This document shows positions 6,076 to 13,309 of a DNA stretch of 15,236 nucleotides, piece after piece. Under the pieces are notes generated by a model, which saw nothing but the letters and a program-made list of their open reading frames with translations, had not been told where the DNA came from and made no database searches. Position 1 is the stretch's first letter; each line of letters opens with the position of its first letter. The position numbers and the translations under genes were made by a program. The DNA comes from Synechococcaceae bacterium WBB_10_009. Lineage in GTDB: Bacteria; Cyanobacteriota; Cyanobacteriia; PCC-6307; Cyanobiaceae. Location: positions 1 through 15,236 of the forward strand of contig RHBP01000024.1 in the NCBI GenBank assembly GCA_010030955.1, given 5' to 3'.

Positions 6076-6388
6076 TCAGCTCTGGCTAGGCAGCTGCTCC
6101 GATTCCGGGCAATCGCCGGTGACCTCAATGTCGTCGGCTTCGGTGGAGCGGCTGAAGTAAGCCAGCCGGGTGCTGACCGCACCAATCGAATCGAGCCGCA
6201 CGCACTCCTCCCAGCTGTGCACGTCGTCGTCGTCCTCAGCGTCGTAGCGGAGGGTCACCAGATCCCCCTCCAGCTCCACCACCAGGGCTTCCTCGATCCA
6301 GCGCTGCTGATCCCGCAGGAACATCCCGCAGGAACACCCAGATCGGGCGTTGCTCGCACTGGAAGCGGTAGAGCTTGCGCTGCAGCAT
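6076..6388 (-). pseudogene. Small conserved cyanobacterial gene frameshifted by a 13-bp tandem duplication
   Basis: Reading from ATG 6388, the frame gives MLQRKLYRFQCEQRPIWVF followed by LRD, after which a second copy of a 13-base unit shifts the frame. Removing one copy restores one continuous 99-residue frame: ...WVFLRDQQRWIEEALVVELEGDLVTLRYDAEDDDDVHSWEECVRL... ending in DCPESEQLPSQS. I match this from memory to a small family of unknown function (DUF6679-like). It is predicted to be a soluble beta-rich domain of acidic charge. In the sequence as given, the N-terminal 22 codons are out of frame with the rest, although an ATG created at 6324-6322 could still start an 82-residue product. The break may be a true mutation, a slippage variant or an assembly error. 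Neighbours are the convergent microprotein and the divergent creatininase-family gene. Confidence 0.8.
6310..6335. repeat. Perfect 13-bp tandem duplication
   Basis: The unit ATCCCGCAGGAAC occurs twice back to back, at 6310-6322 and 6323-6335, with no mismatch. Thirteen is not a multiple of three, so the second copy shifts the reading frame of the minus-strand gene at 6076-6388. In that strand each copy encodes the VFLRD segment. Confidence 0.97.
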
Positions 6389-6423
6389 GGGGCGCCCTCA
6401 GGAACCACCTGGTGTTGATCCTA

Positions 6424-6437
6424 GGGATACTGATCCC
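6424..6437. promoter_or_regulatory. Short inverted repeat before the creatininase-family start
   Basis: GGGAT (6424-6428) and ATCCC (6433-6437) are inverted copies around a four-base loop. A further ATCC at 6418-6421 forms an overlapping second inversion with GGAT. The repeats sit directly before TTG 6440, where an operator or an mRNA hairpin affecting initiation could lie. This is a small motif and may be chance. Confidence 0.2.
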
Positions 6438-6439
6438 AC

Positions 6440-7249
6440 TTGACGCCGCGCGCCGTTGTGGTTGCCACCAGCTCCAGCACCGCCAGCACCGATCAAATCC
6501 GGCTGCAGCTGCGCAGCTGGCCGGAGGTGGAGACCTACCTGGAGCGCTGCAAGGGGGTGATCGTGCCCCTGGGCTCCACCGAACAGCACGGCCCCACCGG
6601 CGCCATCGGCACCGACGCCCTCACCGCAGAAGCCGTGGCACTGGAGGTGGGCCGCCGCACCGGGGTGCTGGTGACCCCCGCCCAGGCCTTTGGCATGGCC
6701 GAACACCACCTGGGCTTTGCCGGCACCATGAGCCTGCAGCCCGCCACCCTGCTGGCGGTGATCCACGACCTGGTGCTCTCCCTGGCCCGCCATGGCTTTG
6801 AGCGCATCTACGTGATCAACGGCCATGGCGGCAACATCGCCACCACCAAGGCGGCCTTCGCCCAGGCCTACGGCACCGCCGCCAGCCGCGGCCTGCCCAA
6901 CGCCGCTGCCCTGCGCTGCAAACTGGCCAACTGGTTCATGGCCCCTGAGGCGATGGCCCTGGCGCGGGAGCTCTACGGCGAGCGCGAGGGCCACCACGCC
7001 ACCCCCAGCGAAATCGCCATCACCCTGCAGCTCGAACCCAGCCTGCTGAGCAAACATCGCCCCCTGCCGGAGGCGGCACCGGCCGGGCCGATCCATGGCC
7101 CCGACGACTTCCGCCGCCGCCACCCCGACGGCCGCATGGGCTCCGACCCCTACCTGGCCACCGCCGAGCACGGCGCCCGCTTCCTGGATGTGGCGGCCAC
7201 GGCCCTCTCGGGCGATCTGCAGCGCTTCCTGGAGGAGCCCGCCGGCTAA
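6440..7249 (+). CDS. Creatininase-family metal-dependent amidohydrolase
   Basis: The 269-residue protein belongs to the creatininase superfamily, which includes creatininase, FAPy deformylase (ArfB) and mycofactocin maturase MftE. Metal-binding motifs are visible: STEQHG with Glu48 and His50, Asp59 in GTDALTA, His129 in INGHGGN, and EGHHATPSE (183-191). No signal peptide or membrane span is seen. The true substrate in cyanobacteria is not known, and creatinine is unlikely. The furthest possible start is TTG 6440, since an in-frame TGA lies at 6431; GTG 6458 is an alternative. The gene ends nine bases before gatC, suggesting co-transcription. It is divergent from the broken gene at 6388. Confidence 0.88.
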   Translation: MTPRAVVVATSSSTASTDQIRLQLRSWPEVETYLERCKGVIVPLGSTEQHGPTGAIGTDALTAEAVALEVGRRTGVLVTPAQAFGMAEHHLGFAGTMSLQPATLLAVIHDLVLSLARHGFERIYVINGHGGNIATTKAAFAQAYGTAASRGLPNAAALRCKLANWFMAPEAMALARELYGEREGHHATPSEIAITLQLEPSLLSKHRPLPEAAPAGPIHGPDDFRRRHPDGRMGSDPYLATAEHGARFLDVAATALSGDLQRFLEEPAG

Positions 7250-7258
7250 GTTCGCCCC

Positions 7259-7552
7259 ATGAGCAACATCAGCGCCGACGACGTTCGCAAGGTGGCCCAG
7301 CTGGCCCGGCTGGAGCTGCCCGACGACAAAATCGCCACCTACACCAGCCAGCTGGAGCGGATCCTCGACTACGTGGATCACCTGCAGGCGGTGGACACCG
7401 AGGGCGTGCCCCCCACCACCCGAGCCGTGGAGGTGGTGAATGTGACCCGCGACGACGTGGTGGTACCCACCGCCGTGCGCGAGCAACTGCTGGATGAGGC
7501 CCCCCAGCGCGAAGGCGACTTCTTCCGGGTTCCGAAAATCCTCGCCGACTAA
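7259..7552 (+). CDS. gatC: Asp/Glu-tRNA(Asn/Gln) amidotransferase subunit C
   Basis: GatC is the small subunit that wraps around GatA and GatB in the GatCAB complex, which converts Glu-tRNA(Gln) and sometimes Asp-tRNA(Asn) to the correct amide form. The 97-residue product matches the family length and shows ISADDVRKVAQLARLELPDD (about 4-23), the QLERILDYVDHLQAVDTEGVPPTT core (about 31-54) and the terminal REGDFFRVPKIL motif. The start is ATG 7259, nine bases after the creatininase-family stop. It converges on crtR with a seven-base gap. The gatA and gatB genes are not in this window, as is common for bacteria that scatter these subunits. Confidence 0.95.
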   Translation: MSNISADDVRKVAQLARLELPDDKIATYTSQLERILDYVDHLQAVDTEGVPPTTRAVEVVNVTRDDVVVPTAVREQLLDEAPQREGDFFRVPKILAD

Positions 7553-7559
7553 CCCGCGC

Positions 7560-8609
7560 TCAGCGCTTGGGCGACACCGCCGTGCGGTGCAGCAGCGCCA
7601 CGATGTGCCGGCGGGCACGGAAGCTGGGCAGCAGCGCCGCGATCGGCCTCAGCTTGCTGCGGCGGCGGCGGTGGCTGCGCACGCCGAGCACGATGTCGTA
7701 GAGGAAATTGGTGAAGTCGCTGCGGCTTTCAAACAACCCCAGCCGCTGCGGTGAACCCTTGGCATCCAGGATCGGCTTGGTGGCGTGGTACGCCGGGCGG
7801 TACTCAAACCAGGGGATCGACGGCCACAGGTGATGCACCAAGTGATAGTTCTGGCCCATGATCAGCCAGTTCATCAGCCTGCCTGGATAAATGCGGGCGT
7901 TGTGCCAACGGTTGCGGGATTGAAACGGCCGATGCGGCAGGTAATCGAAGAACAGGCCAAGGGTCACCCCCACCATGAGGGCCGGGGCAAACCAGCAGTT
8001 GAACACGAAATCAATGAAGCCATACTTCACACCGGCCAGCACAATCGCCAAGAAGATGCCGCGCCCCAGACCCCACTCCAGCAATTCATAACGGCGCCAC
8101 AAACGGCGCTGAAAGAAAAAATATTCGTGATAAAAAAACCGCGGGGCGATTAACCACAGCGGCCCAAACGTGCTCACGATGTGATCCGGATCATTCTTCG
8201 GATCGTTCACATGGGCGTGGTGCTGCAGGTGCACCCGCGTGAACACCGGAAAGCTGAAGCCCAGCAGCAGGGCCGCCCCATGGCCCATGAACGCATTCCA
8301 GAAGCGGCTGGGGTGGGCGGCGTTGTGGCAGGCGTCGTGGATCACCGTGCCCTCCAGGTGGAGCGCCAGGAAGCCGGTGGCCAGCAGCAGCGGCAGCGGC
8401 CATCCCCAGGCAAACCAGCCGGCGATGGTGAGGGCCGCCAGGCCGTAGCCCCCCAAGAACAGCGCCACGGTGGGGTTCCAGGGCGCGGGGGGATCGAGGT
8501 ATTGGCGCGGCACAGCGCTCACGGAGGCGCGCAGATCGCCCTGCACTGCCATCGCGTCTGCCGGCTGAACCAGAGCCTGCGTCATCCCCTGGGCAGCCGC
8601 CGTACACAT
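7560..8609 (-). CDS. crtR: Beta-carotene hydroxylase CrtR
   Basis: CrtR is a membrane di-iron hydroxylase related to fatty acid desaturases. It adds 3-hydroxyl groups to beta-rings, giving zeaxanthin, a major photoprotective carotenoid of these cyanobacteria. The 349-residue product has all three histidine boxes: HDACH (91-95), HLQHH (127-131) and HLVHH (256-260). Hydrophobic segments flank them (about 48-85, 110-122 and 184-222). The C-terminal 40 residues are strongly basic. ATG 8609 is favoured because an AAGGTGG site lies seven bases upstream; ATG 8585 is an in-frame alternative. The gene lies 37 bases downstream of tRNA-Leu on the same strand, so read-through transcription from the tRNA promoter is possible. 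Confidence 0.95.
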   Translation of the reverse strand: MCTAAAQGMTQALVQPADAMAVQGDLRASVSAVPRQYLDPPAPWNPTVALFLGGYGLAALTIAGWFAWGWPLPLLLATGFLALHLEGTVIHDACHNAAHPSRFWNAFMGHGAALLLGFSFPVFTRVHLQHHAHVNDPKNDPDHIVSTFGPLWLIAPRFFYHEYFFFQRRLWRRYELLEWGLGRGIFLAIVLAGVKYGFIDFVFNCWFAPALMVGVTLGLFFDYLPHRPFQSRNRWHNARIYPGRLMNWLIMGQNYHLVHHLWPSIPWFEYRPAYHATKPILDAKGSPQRLGLFESRSDFTNFLYDIVLGVRSHRRRRSKLRPIAALLPSFRARRHIVALLHRTAVSPKR

Positions 8610-8616
8610 CGACGCA

Positions 8617-8623
8617 CCACCTT
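8617..8623 (-). promoter_or_regulatory. Ribosome binding site of crtR
   Basis: AAGGTGG on the minus strand differs by one base from the canonical purine-rich site and ends seven bases before ATG 8609. It supports that start over ATG 8585. It partly overlaps the palindrome CCTTAAGG (8620-8627). Confidence 0.6.
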
Positions 8624-8646
8624 AAGGACGCAGGCCCTCGGCGCGA

Positions 8647-8728
8647 TGCCCACCGGGGGACTTGAACCCCCACAGCCGAAGCCACTGGAACCTAAACCCA
8701 GCGCGTCTACCAATTCCGCCAGGTGGGC
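8647..8728 (-). tRNA. tRNA-Leu, anticodon UAG
   Basis: The 82-base gene has the long variable arm of class II tRNAs. The acceptor stem GCCCACC (from 8728) pairs fully with GGTGGGC, and the discriminator A is at 8647. The anticodon stem is CTGGG/TCCAG, with loop TTTAGGT giving TAG, which reads CUA and other CUN codons. The T arm is GGGGG-TTCAAGT-CCCCC. No 3' CCA is encoded. It lies upstream of crtR on the same strand and is divergent from the Ycf66-like gene. Confidence 0.96.
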
Positions 8729-8781
8729 AGGGGCGCAACTCTAGGCAGCGCCGCAGAATGGGGTCAACGACGTGCCGGTCC

Positions 8782-9333
8782 ATGGTTGCCAGCCTCAGCG
8801 GAACCCTCGCCCTGGTGGTGGGGCTCGCCGTGATGCTCCTGCCGCTGCTGGCCATGGAGCTGAGCCGCCCGCGCGACAGCGTTTGGGGGGCCGTGGTGCT
8901 GTTGCTGGGGCTCACCCTGGTGACCAGCGCCGATCGCCTCACCGGCTCACCGATGCTGGCGGTGCTCTGCGGCGGGCTGTTGATCGGCCGCCTCGGCCTG
9001 GAGGTGCTGCAGCTGCGCTGGCGCGTGCTCACCCCGGAAGAGCAGCAGCGTCTGCTCTCGGTGGAGCGCTGGCAAACCAGCCTCAAGGAACTGGCCGCCA
9101 CCATCGCCCGCGGGGTGGCCGCCGTGGCCGCCACAGGCACCACCCTGGCGGCGGCCCTGCGCCGCGGTGGTGGCGCCAAACCCACCGCCGGCAAACGCTG
9201 GGTGCGCGCTGATTCCGAGGCCGCCGGCAGCCCGGCCAGCGAACCCAACACCAGCACCCTGCCCACCGCCGTGGTGAGCTCCTTCGCCGAGATCGATCAG
9301 CTGCTGCAGGCCGCCAGCGGCCAAGCGGGATAA
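8782..9333 (+). CDS. Ycf66-like membrane protein, 183 aa
   Basis: The N-terminal 75 residues contain three hydrophobic segments (about 5-26, 34-50 and 56-75) joined by the motifs MELSRPRDSVWG and SADRLTGSPML. This is followed by EEQQRL and VERWQTSLKELA, then an alanine-rich, low-complexity and partly basic stretch, and a final VSSFAEIDQLLQAAS segment. From memory this fits the Ycf66 family of cyanobacteria and some plastids, whose role is unknown. I chose ATG 8782 because the hydrophobic domain begins there; ATG 8758 adds eight residues and is possible. The gene is divergent from tRNA-Leu and ends 24 bases before ileS, so it may be the first gene of an ileS transcript. Real gene: confident; family name: moderate. 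Confidence 0.75.
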   Translation: MVASLSGTLALVVGLAVMLLPLLAMELSRPRDSVWGAVVLLLGLTLVTSADRLTGSPMLAVLCGGLLIGRLGLEVLQLRWRVLTPEEQQRLLSVERWQTSLKELAATIARGVAAVAATGTTLAAALRRGGGAKPTAGKRWVRADSEAAGSPASEPNTSTLPTAVVSSFAEIDQLLQAASGQAG

Positions 9334-9357
9334 TCGGCCCTTGCCGCCCCGGGCGAT

Positions 9358-12318
9358 GTGACCGCCAGCTCTGCCCCCAACAGCGCCGCCGCCGCGGGGC
9401 AGATCTCCTACAAGGACACCCTCAACCTGCTGCAAACGCCCTTCTCGATGCGGGCGAATGCCAAGCAGCGCGAGCCGGAGATCCAGGCGTTCTGGGCCGA
9501 GCAGCGGCTGTATGAACGGCTCAGCCAGGGCAACCCCGGAGAGGCGTTCACGCTCCACGACGGCCCCCCCTACGCCAACGGGGCCCTGCACGTGGGCCAC
9601 GCGCTCAACAAGATCCTCAAGGACATCATCAACAAAACCGCCCTGCTGCAGGGCAAGCGGGCCCGGTTTGTGCCGGGGTGGGATTGCCATGGCCTGCCGA
9701 TCGAGCTCAAGGTGCTGCAGGGCCTCAGCAGCGCTGAGCGGGCCGAACTCACCCCCCTGAGCCTGCGGCGCAAGGCCCACGCCTATGCGCTCGAGCAGGT
9801 GGAGGGCCAGAAGGCCGGCTTCCGGCGCTGGGGCATCTGGGCCGACTGGGACCAGCCCTACCTCACCCTCCAGAAGCGCTACGAGGCGGCCCAGATCGGG
9901 GTGTTCGGAGCCATGGTGCTGGCCGGCCACATCTACCGGGGTCTCAAGCCGGTGCACTGGAGCCCCAGCTCCCGCACCGCCCTGGCTGAGGCCGAGCTCG
10001 AATACCCCGACGGCCACACCTCCCCCAGCGTCTACGCCGCCTTCCCGGTGGTGGCCCTGCCGGATGCCCTGGCGGCCGCGCTGGCCAGCGCCGGGCTCAA
10101 CCCCGAACAGGCCACCGCCGCCGGTGGCCTGGCGGTGGCGATCTGGACCACCACCCCCTGGACCCTGCCCGCCAACCTGGCGGTGTCGGTGAACGGCCGC
10201 CTCAACTACGCCATCTGCGCCGTGGCCGCCGCCGGCGAGGGGCCCGCGCCGGCCATCAGCCACCTGGTGGTGGCGGAGGAGCTGCGCGAAGGCCTGGAAA
10301 CCAGCCTTGGGCTCAGCCTCACCCCCCTGCTGAGCGTGAAGGGCGAGGCCCTCGAGGGGATCCACTACCGCCATCCGCTGCTGGAGCGCACCAGCCCCGT
10401 GGTGATCGGTGGCGACTACATCACCACCGAGGCCGGCACCGGCCTGGTGCACACCGCCCCGGGCCACGGCGTCGACGACTTCAACACCGGCCGCAAGTAC
10501 AACCTGCCGGTGCTCTGCCCGGTGGATGAAGCCGGCACGCTCACGGCCGAGGCGGGCCCCTTCGCCGGCACCAACGTGCTCAAGGACGCCAACCCCACCA
10601 TCCTCAGCGCCCTGGAGGCCACGGGGCTGTTGCTCAAGCAGGAGCCCTACGCCCACCGCTACCCCTACGACTGGCGCACCAAAAAACCCACCATCTTCCG
10701 GGCCACCGAGCAGTGGTTTGCCTCCGTGGAGGGGTTCCGCCAGGCCGCCCTGGAGGCCATCGCCGCGGTGGAGTGGCTGCCGGCCAGCGGCCGCAACCGC
10801 ATCGAAGCGATGGTGAGCGAGCGGGGCGACTGGTGCATCAGCCGCCAACGCACCTGGGGCGTGCCGATCCCCGTGTTTTACCACCGCGACACCGGCGAGG
10901 TGCTGCTCAACGCCGCCACCCTGGAGCACATCCAGGGGCTGATCGCCGAGCACGGCGGCGACGTGTGGTGGGAACGCGATGAGGCGGGGCTGCTGCCCGA
11001 GCCCTACGCGGCAGACGCCGCCCAATGGCGCAAGGGCACCGACACCATGGACGTGTGGTTTGACTCCGGCTCCTCCTGGGCCGGTGTGCTGGGGGGCATC
11101 GCGGGCAGCGAGAGCCGTGCGCCCGAACTCCACTACCCCGCCGATCTCTACCTCGAGGGCAGCGATCAGCACCGCGGCTGGTTCCAGAGCAGCCTGCTCA
11201 CCTCCGTGGCGGTGAATGGAAAGGCCCCCTACAAACGGGTGCTCACCCACGGCTTCACCCTCGATGAGAAGGGCCGCAAGATGAGCAAATCCCTCGGCAA
11301 CGTCGTGGATCCGGCGGTGTTGGTGGAGGGGGGCAAAAACGAAAAGCAGGAGCCGGCCTACGGCGCCGATGTGCTGCGGCTGTGGGTGAGTTCGGTGGAC
11401 TACTCCGCCGATGTGCCCCTGGGCCCGGGCATCGTGAAGCAGCTGGCGGACGTGTACCGCAAGGTGCGCAACACGGCCCGCTACCTGCTGGGCAACCTGC
11501 ACGATTTCGTGCCGGAGCGCGATGCGGTGGCCTACGACAACCTGCCGCTGCTCGACCAATGGATGCTGCAGCGCACCGCCGCGCTGATCGATGCGGTGGG
11601 TGGTGATTTCGAGCGCTTTGAGTTCTACCGCTTCTTCCAGGCCCTGCAGAACTTCTGCGTGGTGGACCTCTCCAACGTCTACCTCGACATCGCCAAGGAT
11701 CGTTTGTATGTGAGCGGCGCCGCGGAGTTCCGCCGCCGCAGCTGCCAAACGGTGCTCAGCCTGGTGGTGGAGCGGCTGGCGGGGCTAATCGCGCCGGTGC
11801 TGTGCCACATGGCCGAAGACATCTGGCAAAACCTGCCCTACCCCGTGGCCGAGGCCTCGGTGTTTGAGCGGGGCTGGCCCAGCGCACCGGAGCCGTGGCG
11901 CCAACCGCAGCTGGAGGCGCCCATGGAGCGCATCGCCGCCCTGCGGGCCCTGGTGAACCGCCAACTGGAGAGCTGCCGCAGCGGCGGCCAGCTGGGGGCC
12001 TCCCTGGAGGCGTGCGTGCAGCTGGAGTTCAGCGCAGCGGAGGCCAGCAACGCCACCCGCGACGCCCTCGCCTGGCTGGAGGGCAGTGCCCATCCAAGCG
12101 TCGACAACCTGGCCGATTGGCTGTTGGTGTCGCAGCTGCAGCTGGGGGGCAGCGCCCCGGCGGCGGTGCTGGCGGAGGCCAACGAAGAGGGCATCACCGT
12201 GCGGATCGCCAAGGCCGATGGCCAGAAGTGCGAACGCTGCTGGCATTACGAAACGGACATCGGCCAGCACAGCAGCCACCCAACCCTCTGCGGCCGCTGC
12301 GTGGCGGTGCTGGGCTAA
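9358..12318 (+). CDS. ileS: Isoleucyl-tRNA synthetase
   Basis: IleRS charges tRNA(Ile) and edits misactivated valine in the cytosol. The 986-residue class I enzyme has its HIGH-type motif HVGH (78-81) after DGPPYANGALH, GWDCHGLPIE, the editing domain with TTPWTLPAN (about 264-272) and GTGLVHTAPGHG (about 361-372), the DWCISRQRTWGVPIP stretch, KMSKS (641-645), and an anticodon-binding C-terminal half. It ends with a CxxC...CxxC zinc site (Cys958, Cys961, Cys978, Cys981), so it is the bacterial form with the C-terminal zinc finger. The start is GTG 9358; an overlapping ATG at 9356 reads straight into TGA. Its stop shares bases with the stop of the convergent gene at 12315. Confidence 0.98.
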   Translation: MTASSAPNSAAAAGQISYKDTLNLLQTPFSMRANAKQREPEIQAFWAEQRLYERLSQGNPGEAFTLHDGPPYANGALHVGHALNKILKDIINKTALLQGKRARFVPGWDCHGLPIELKVLQGLSSAERAELTPLSLRRKAHAYALEQVEGQKAGFRRWGIWADWDQPYLTLQKRYEAAQIGVFGAMVLAGHIYRGLKPVHWSPSSRTALAEAELEYPDGHTSPSVYAAFPVVALPDALAAALASAGLNPEQATAAGGLAVAIWTTTPWTLPANLAVSVNGRLNYAICAVAAAGEGPAPAISHLVVAEELREGLETSLGLSLTPLLSVKGEALEGIHYRHPLLERTSPVVIGGDYITTEAGTGLVHTAPGHGVDDFNTGRKYNLPVLCPVDEAGTLTAEAGPFAGTNVLKDANPTILSALEATGLLLKQEPYAHRYPYDWRTKKPTIFRATEQWFASVEGFRQAALEAIAAVEWLPASGRNRIEAMVSERGDWCISRQRTWGVPIPVFYHRDTGEVLLNAATLEHIQGLIAEHGGDVWWERDEAGLLPEPYAADAAQWRKGTDTMDVWFDSGSSWAGVLGGIAGSESRAPELHYPADLYLEGSDQHRGWFQSSLLTSVAVNGKAPYKRVLTHGFTLDEKGRKMSKSLGNVVDPAVLVEGGKNEKQEPAYGADVLRLWVSSVDYSADVPLGPGIVKQLADVYRKVRNTARYLLGNLHDFVPERDAVAYDNLPLLDQWMLQRTAALIDAVGGDFERFEFYRFFQALQNFCVVDLSNVYLDIAKDRLYVSGAAEFRRRSCQTVLSLVVERLAGLIAPVLCHMAEDIWQNLPYPVAEASVFERGWPSAPEPWRQPQLEAPMERIAALRALVNRQLESCRSGGQLGASLEACVQLEFSAAEASNATRDALAWLEGSAHPSVDNLADWLLVSQLQLGGSAPAAVLAEANEEGITVRIAKADGQKCERCWHYETDIGQHSSHPTLCGRCVAVLG

Positions 12319-12623
12319 CGCCAGCCGGCCGGATCCAGGAACGCCTCCACCGGAGCAGGCCCGGCCAACGGCCGTTCCTGGGCGGGATCCAGGGGCCCTT
12401 GCAGCAGCTCCGCGCTGGCGATCCGCGCCGCCTCCGGCAGGGCCGGTTGGTCGGGATCAAAGGCGGTGGGGTGGCTGACGCTGCTGGAGAAGCCGCGAAA
12501 GATCAACAGCTCAAACGGCTCCCAGCCATCGCCAGCGGGCAGGGAGCCCCGCAGGCGCAGCACCCGATCGGCGCGGCTGCGGCTGATCGCCTCCAGCGCG
12601 GCCAGCAGCGGCGCCACCCCCAT
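12315..12623 (-). CDS. Small conserved cyanobacterial protein, DUF7734-like, 102 aa
   Basis: The 102-residue soluble protein starts with a helix (MGVAPLLAALEAISRSRADRVL) and then has the distinctive WEPFELLIFRGFSSSVSHPTAFDPDQPALPE core (about 37-67). I match this from memory to a small cyanobacterial and plastid-type family called DUF7734, of unknown function. A proline-rich C-terminal tail follows. ATG 12623 is chosen because it overlaps the stop of the upstream DUF3177 gene by one base (TGATG), which strongly indicates translational coupling. Its own stop overlaps the ileS stop on the other strand. The family label is tentative; the gene itself is well supported by the overlap and the ordered core. 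Confidence 0.78.
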   Translation of the reverse strand: MGVAPLLAALEAISRSRADRVLRLRGSLPAGDGWEPFELLIFRGFSSSVSHPTAFDPDQPALPEAARIASAELLQGPLDPAQERPLAGPAPVEAFLDPAGWR

Positions 12624-13240
12624 CAGAAGCCCCCGGCCACGCGGCCCTGCTTGGGCAGGCGCACCAACAGCCACTGCAACAGCCCCACCGCATAGGCCAC
12701 CAGGGCCACATAGCCCACGAAGGCGGCGATGGCACCGGTCCAGCGGCCGCCAAACACAAACGCGAAGGCGCTGGCCGCCCCGCCGTGCAGATCATCGGGC
12801 GCTTCGAGCCACACCCGGCACACGGCCCGGCTGATGCCACCCCGCAGGCAATCGAGGGCTGAGGCGCTCAACGCCGCCCCCAGCACGCCATAGACACTGA
12901 GGCCCCAGCGCCAGCTGCGCACCGCGAAGGGCAACGGCCGCCAGGGGGGCAGATCCGCCAGTTCCTCGTTGAGGTCCACCCAGAACCACACGCTCACCAC
13001 CACCAACAGGTGGGCCAACACCGCCAGCCCATAGCCCAGGGGGCGGTTGTCGGTGAGCAGCAACACGGTGATCAGCAGCAGGCTGGCCACCTTCCAGAAG
13101 ATGCCCAGCAGGCGCAACAGCGCCCGCTCCTGGCGCACCGCCGCCCACACCATCAGCACCAACGGCACACCGATGGCGAACACCGCAGCCAACCGGTAAT
13201 CGAGCCAGACGAGCGTGCGGTAGGGCAACAGGTCGGGCAC
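12623..13240 (-). CDS. DUF3177 family membrane protein, 205 aa
   Basis: The protein matches DUF3177, a cyanobacterial membrane family without assigned function. Hallmarks are the start PDLLPYRTLVWLDYRLA, then several hydrophobic spans (about 18-34, 44-62, 70-87, 108-125 and 165-192), with the conserved WFWVDLNEEL-DLPPW segment (about 85-100) followed by SWRWGLSVYG. The start is GTG 13240; no better ATG is available before the conserved start. The last base of its stop is the first base of the next gene's ATG, so the two form a coupled pair. It is divergent from the FIST gene across a 69-base gap. Location is expected to be the cytoplasmic or thylakoid membrane. Confidence 0.82.
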   Translation of the reverse strand: MPDLLPYRTLVWLDYRLAAVFAIGVPLVLMVWAAVRQERALLRLLGIFWKVASLLLITVLLLTDNRPLGYGLAVLAHLLVVVSVWFWVDLNEELADLPPWRPLPFAVRSWRWGLSVYGVLGAALSASALDCLRGGISRAVCRVWLEAPDDLHGGAASAFAFVFGGRWTGAIAAFVGYVALVAYAVGLLQWLLVRLPKQGRVAGGF

Positions 13241-13309
13241 GAAACGGGGGTCGGCAAGCCGCCATTATCCGCGGCCCAGCCCTGGTGGCAGCAGCTGTAG
13301 GGTCCAGCC

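Noticed and set aside
6325..6408. Alternative N-terminus (beginning MVPEGAPCC) for the broken small gene
   Set aside because: This segment is the shifted frame of the original coding sequence; the real N-terminus, MLQRKLYRF, lies in another frame from 6388.
7553..7559. Possible terminator between convergent gatC and crtR
   Set aside because: Only seven bases separate the genes and there is no hairpin with a T-run.
6398..7618. A 406-codon minus-strand open frame over the creatininase-family and gatC genes
   Set aside because: The plus strand carries two recognised families in this span; the antisense frame shows no domain and only biased composition.
8947..11748. A 933-codon open frame on the minus strand across ileS
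   Set aside because: It is antisense to a complete, motif-rich ileS. Its translation is a low-complexity Gly/Ala/His/Val-rich mix typical of GC-rich shadow frames, with no recognisable domain.
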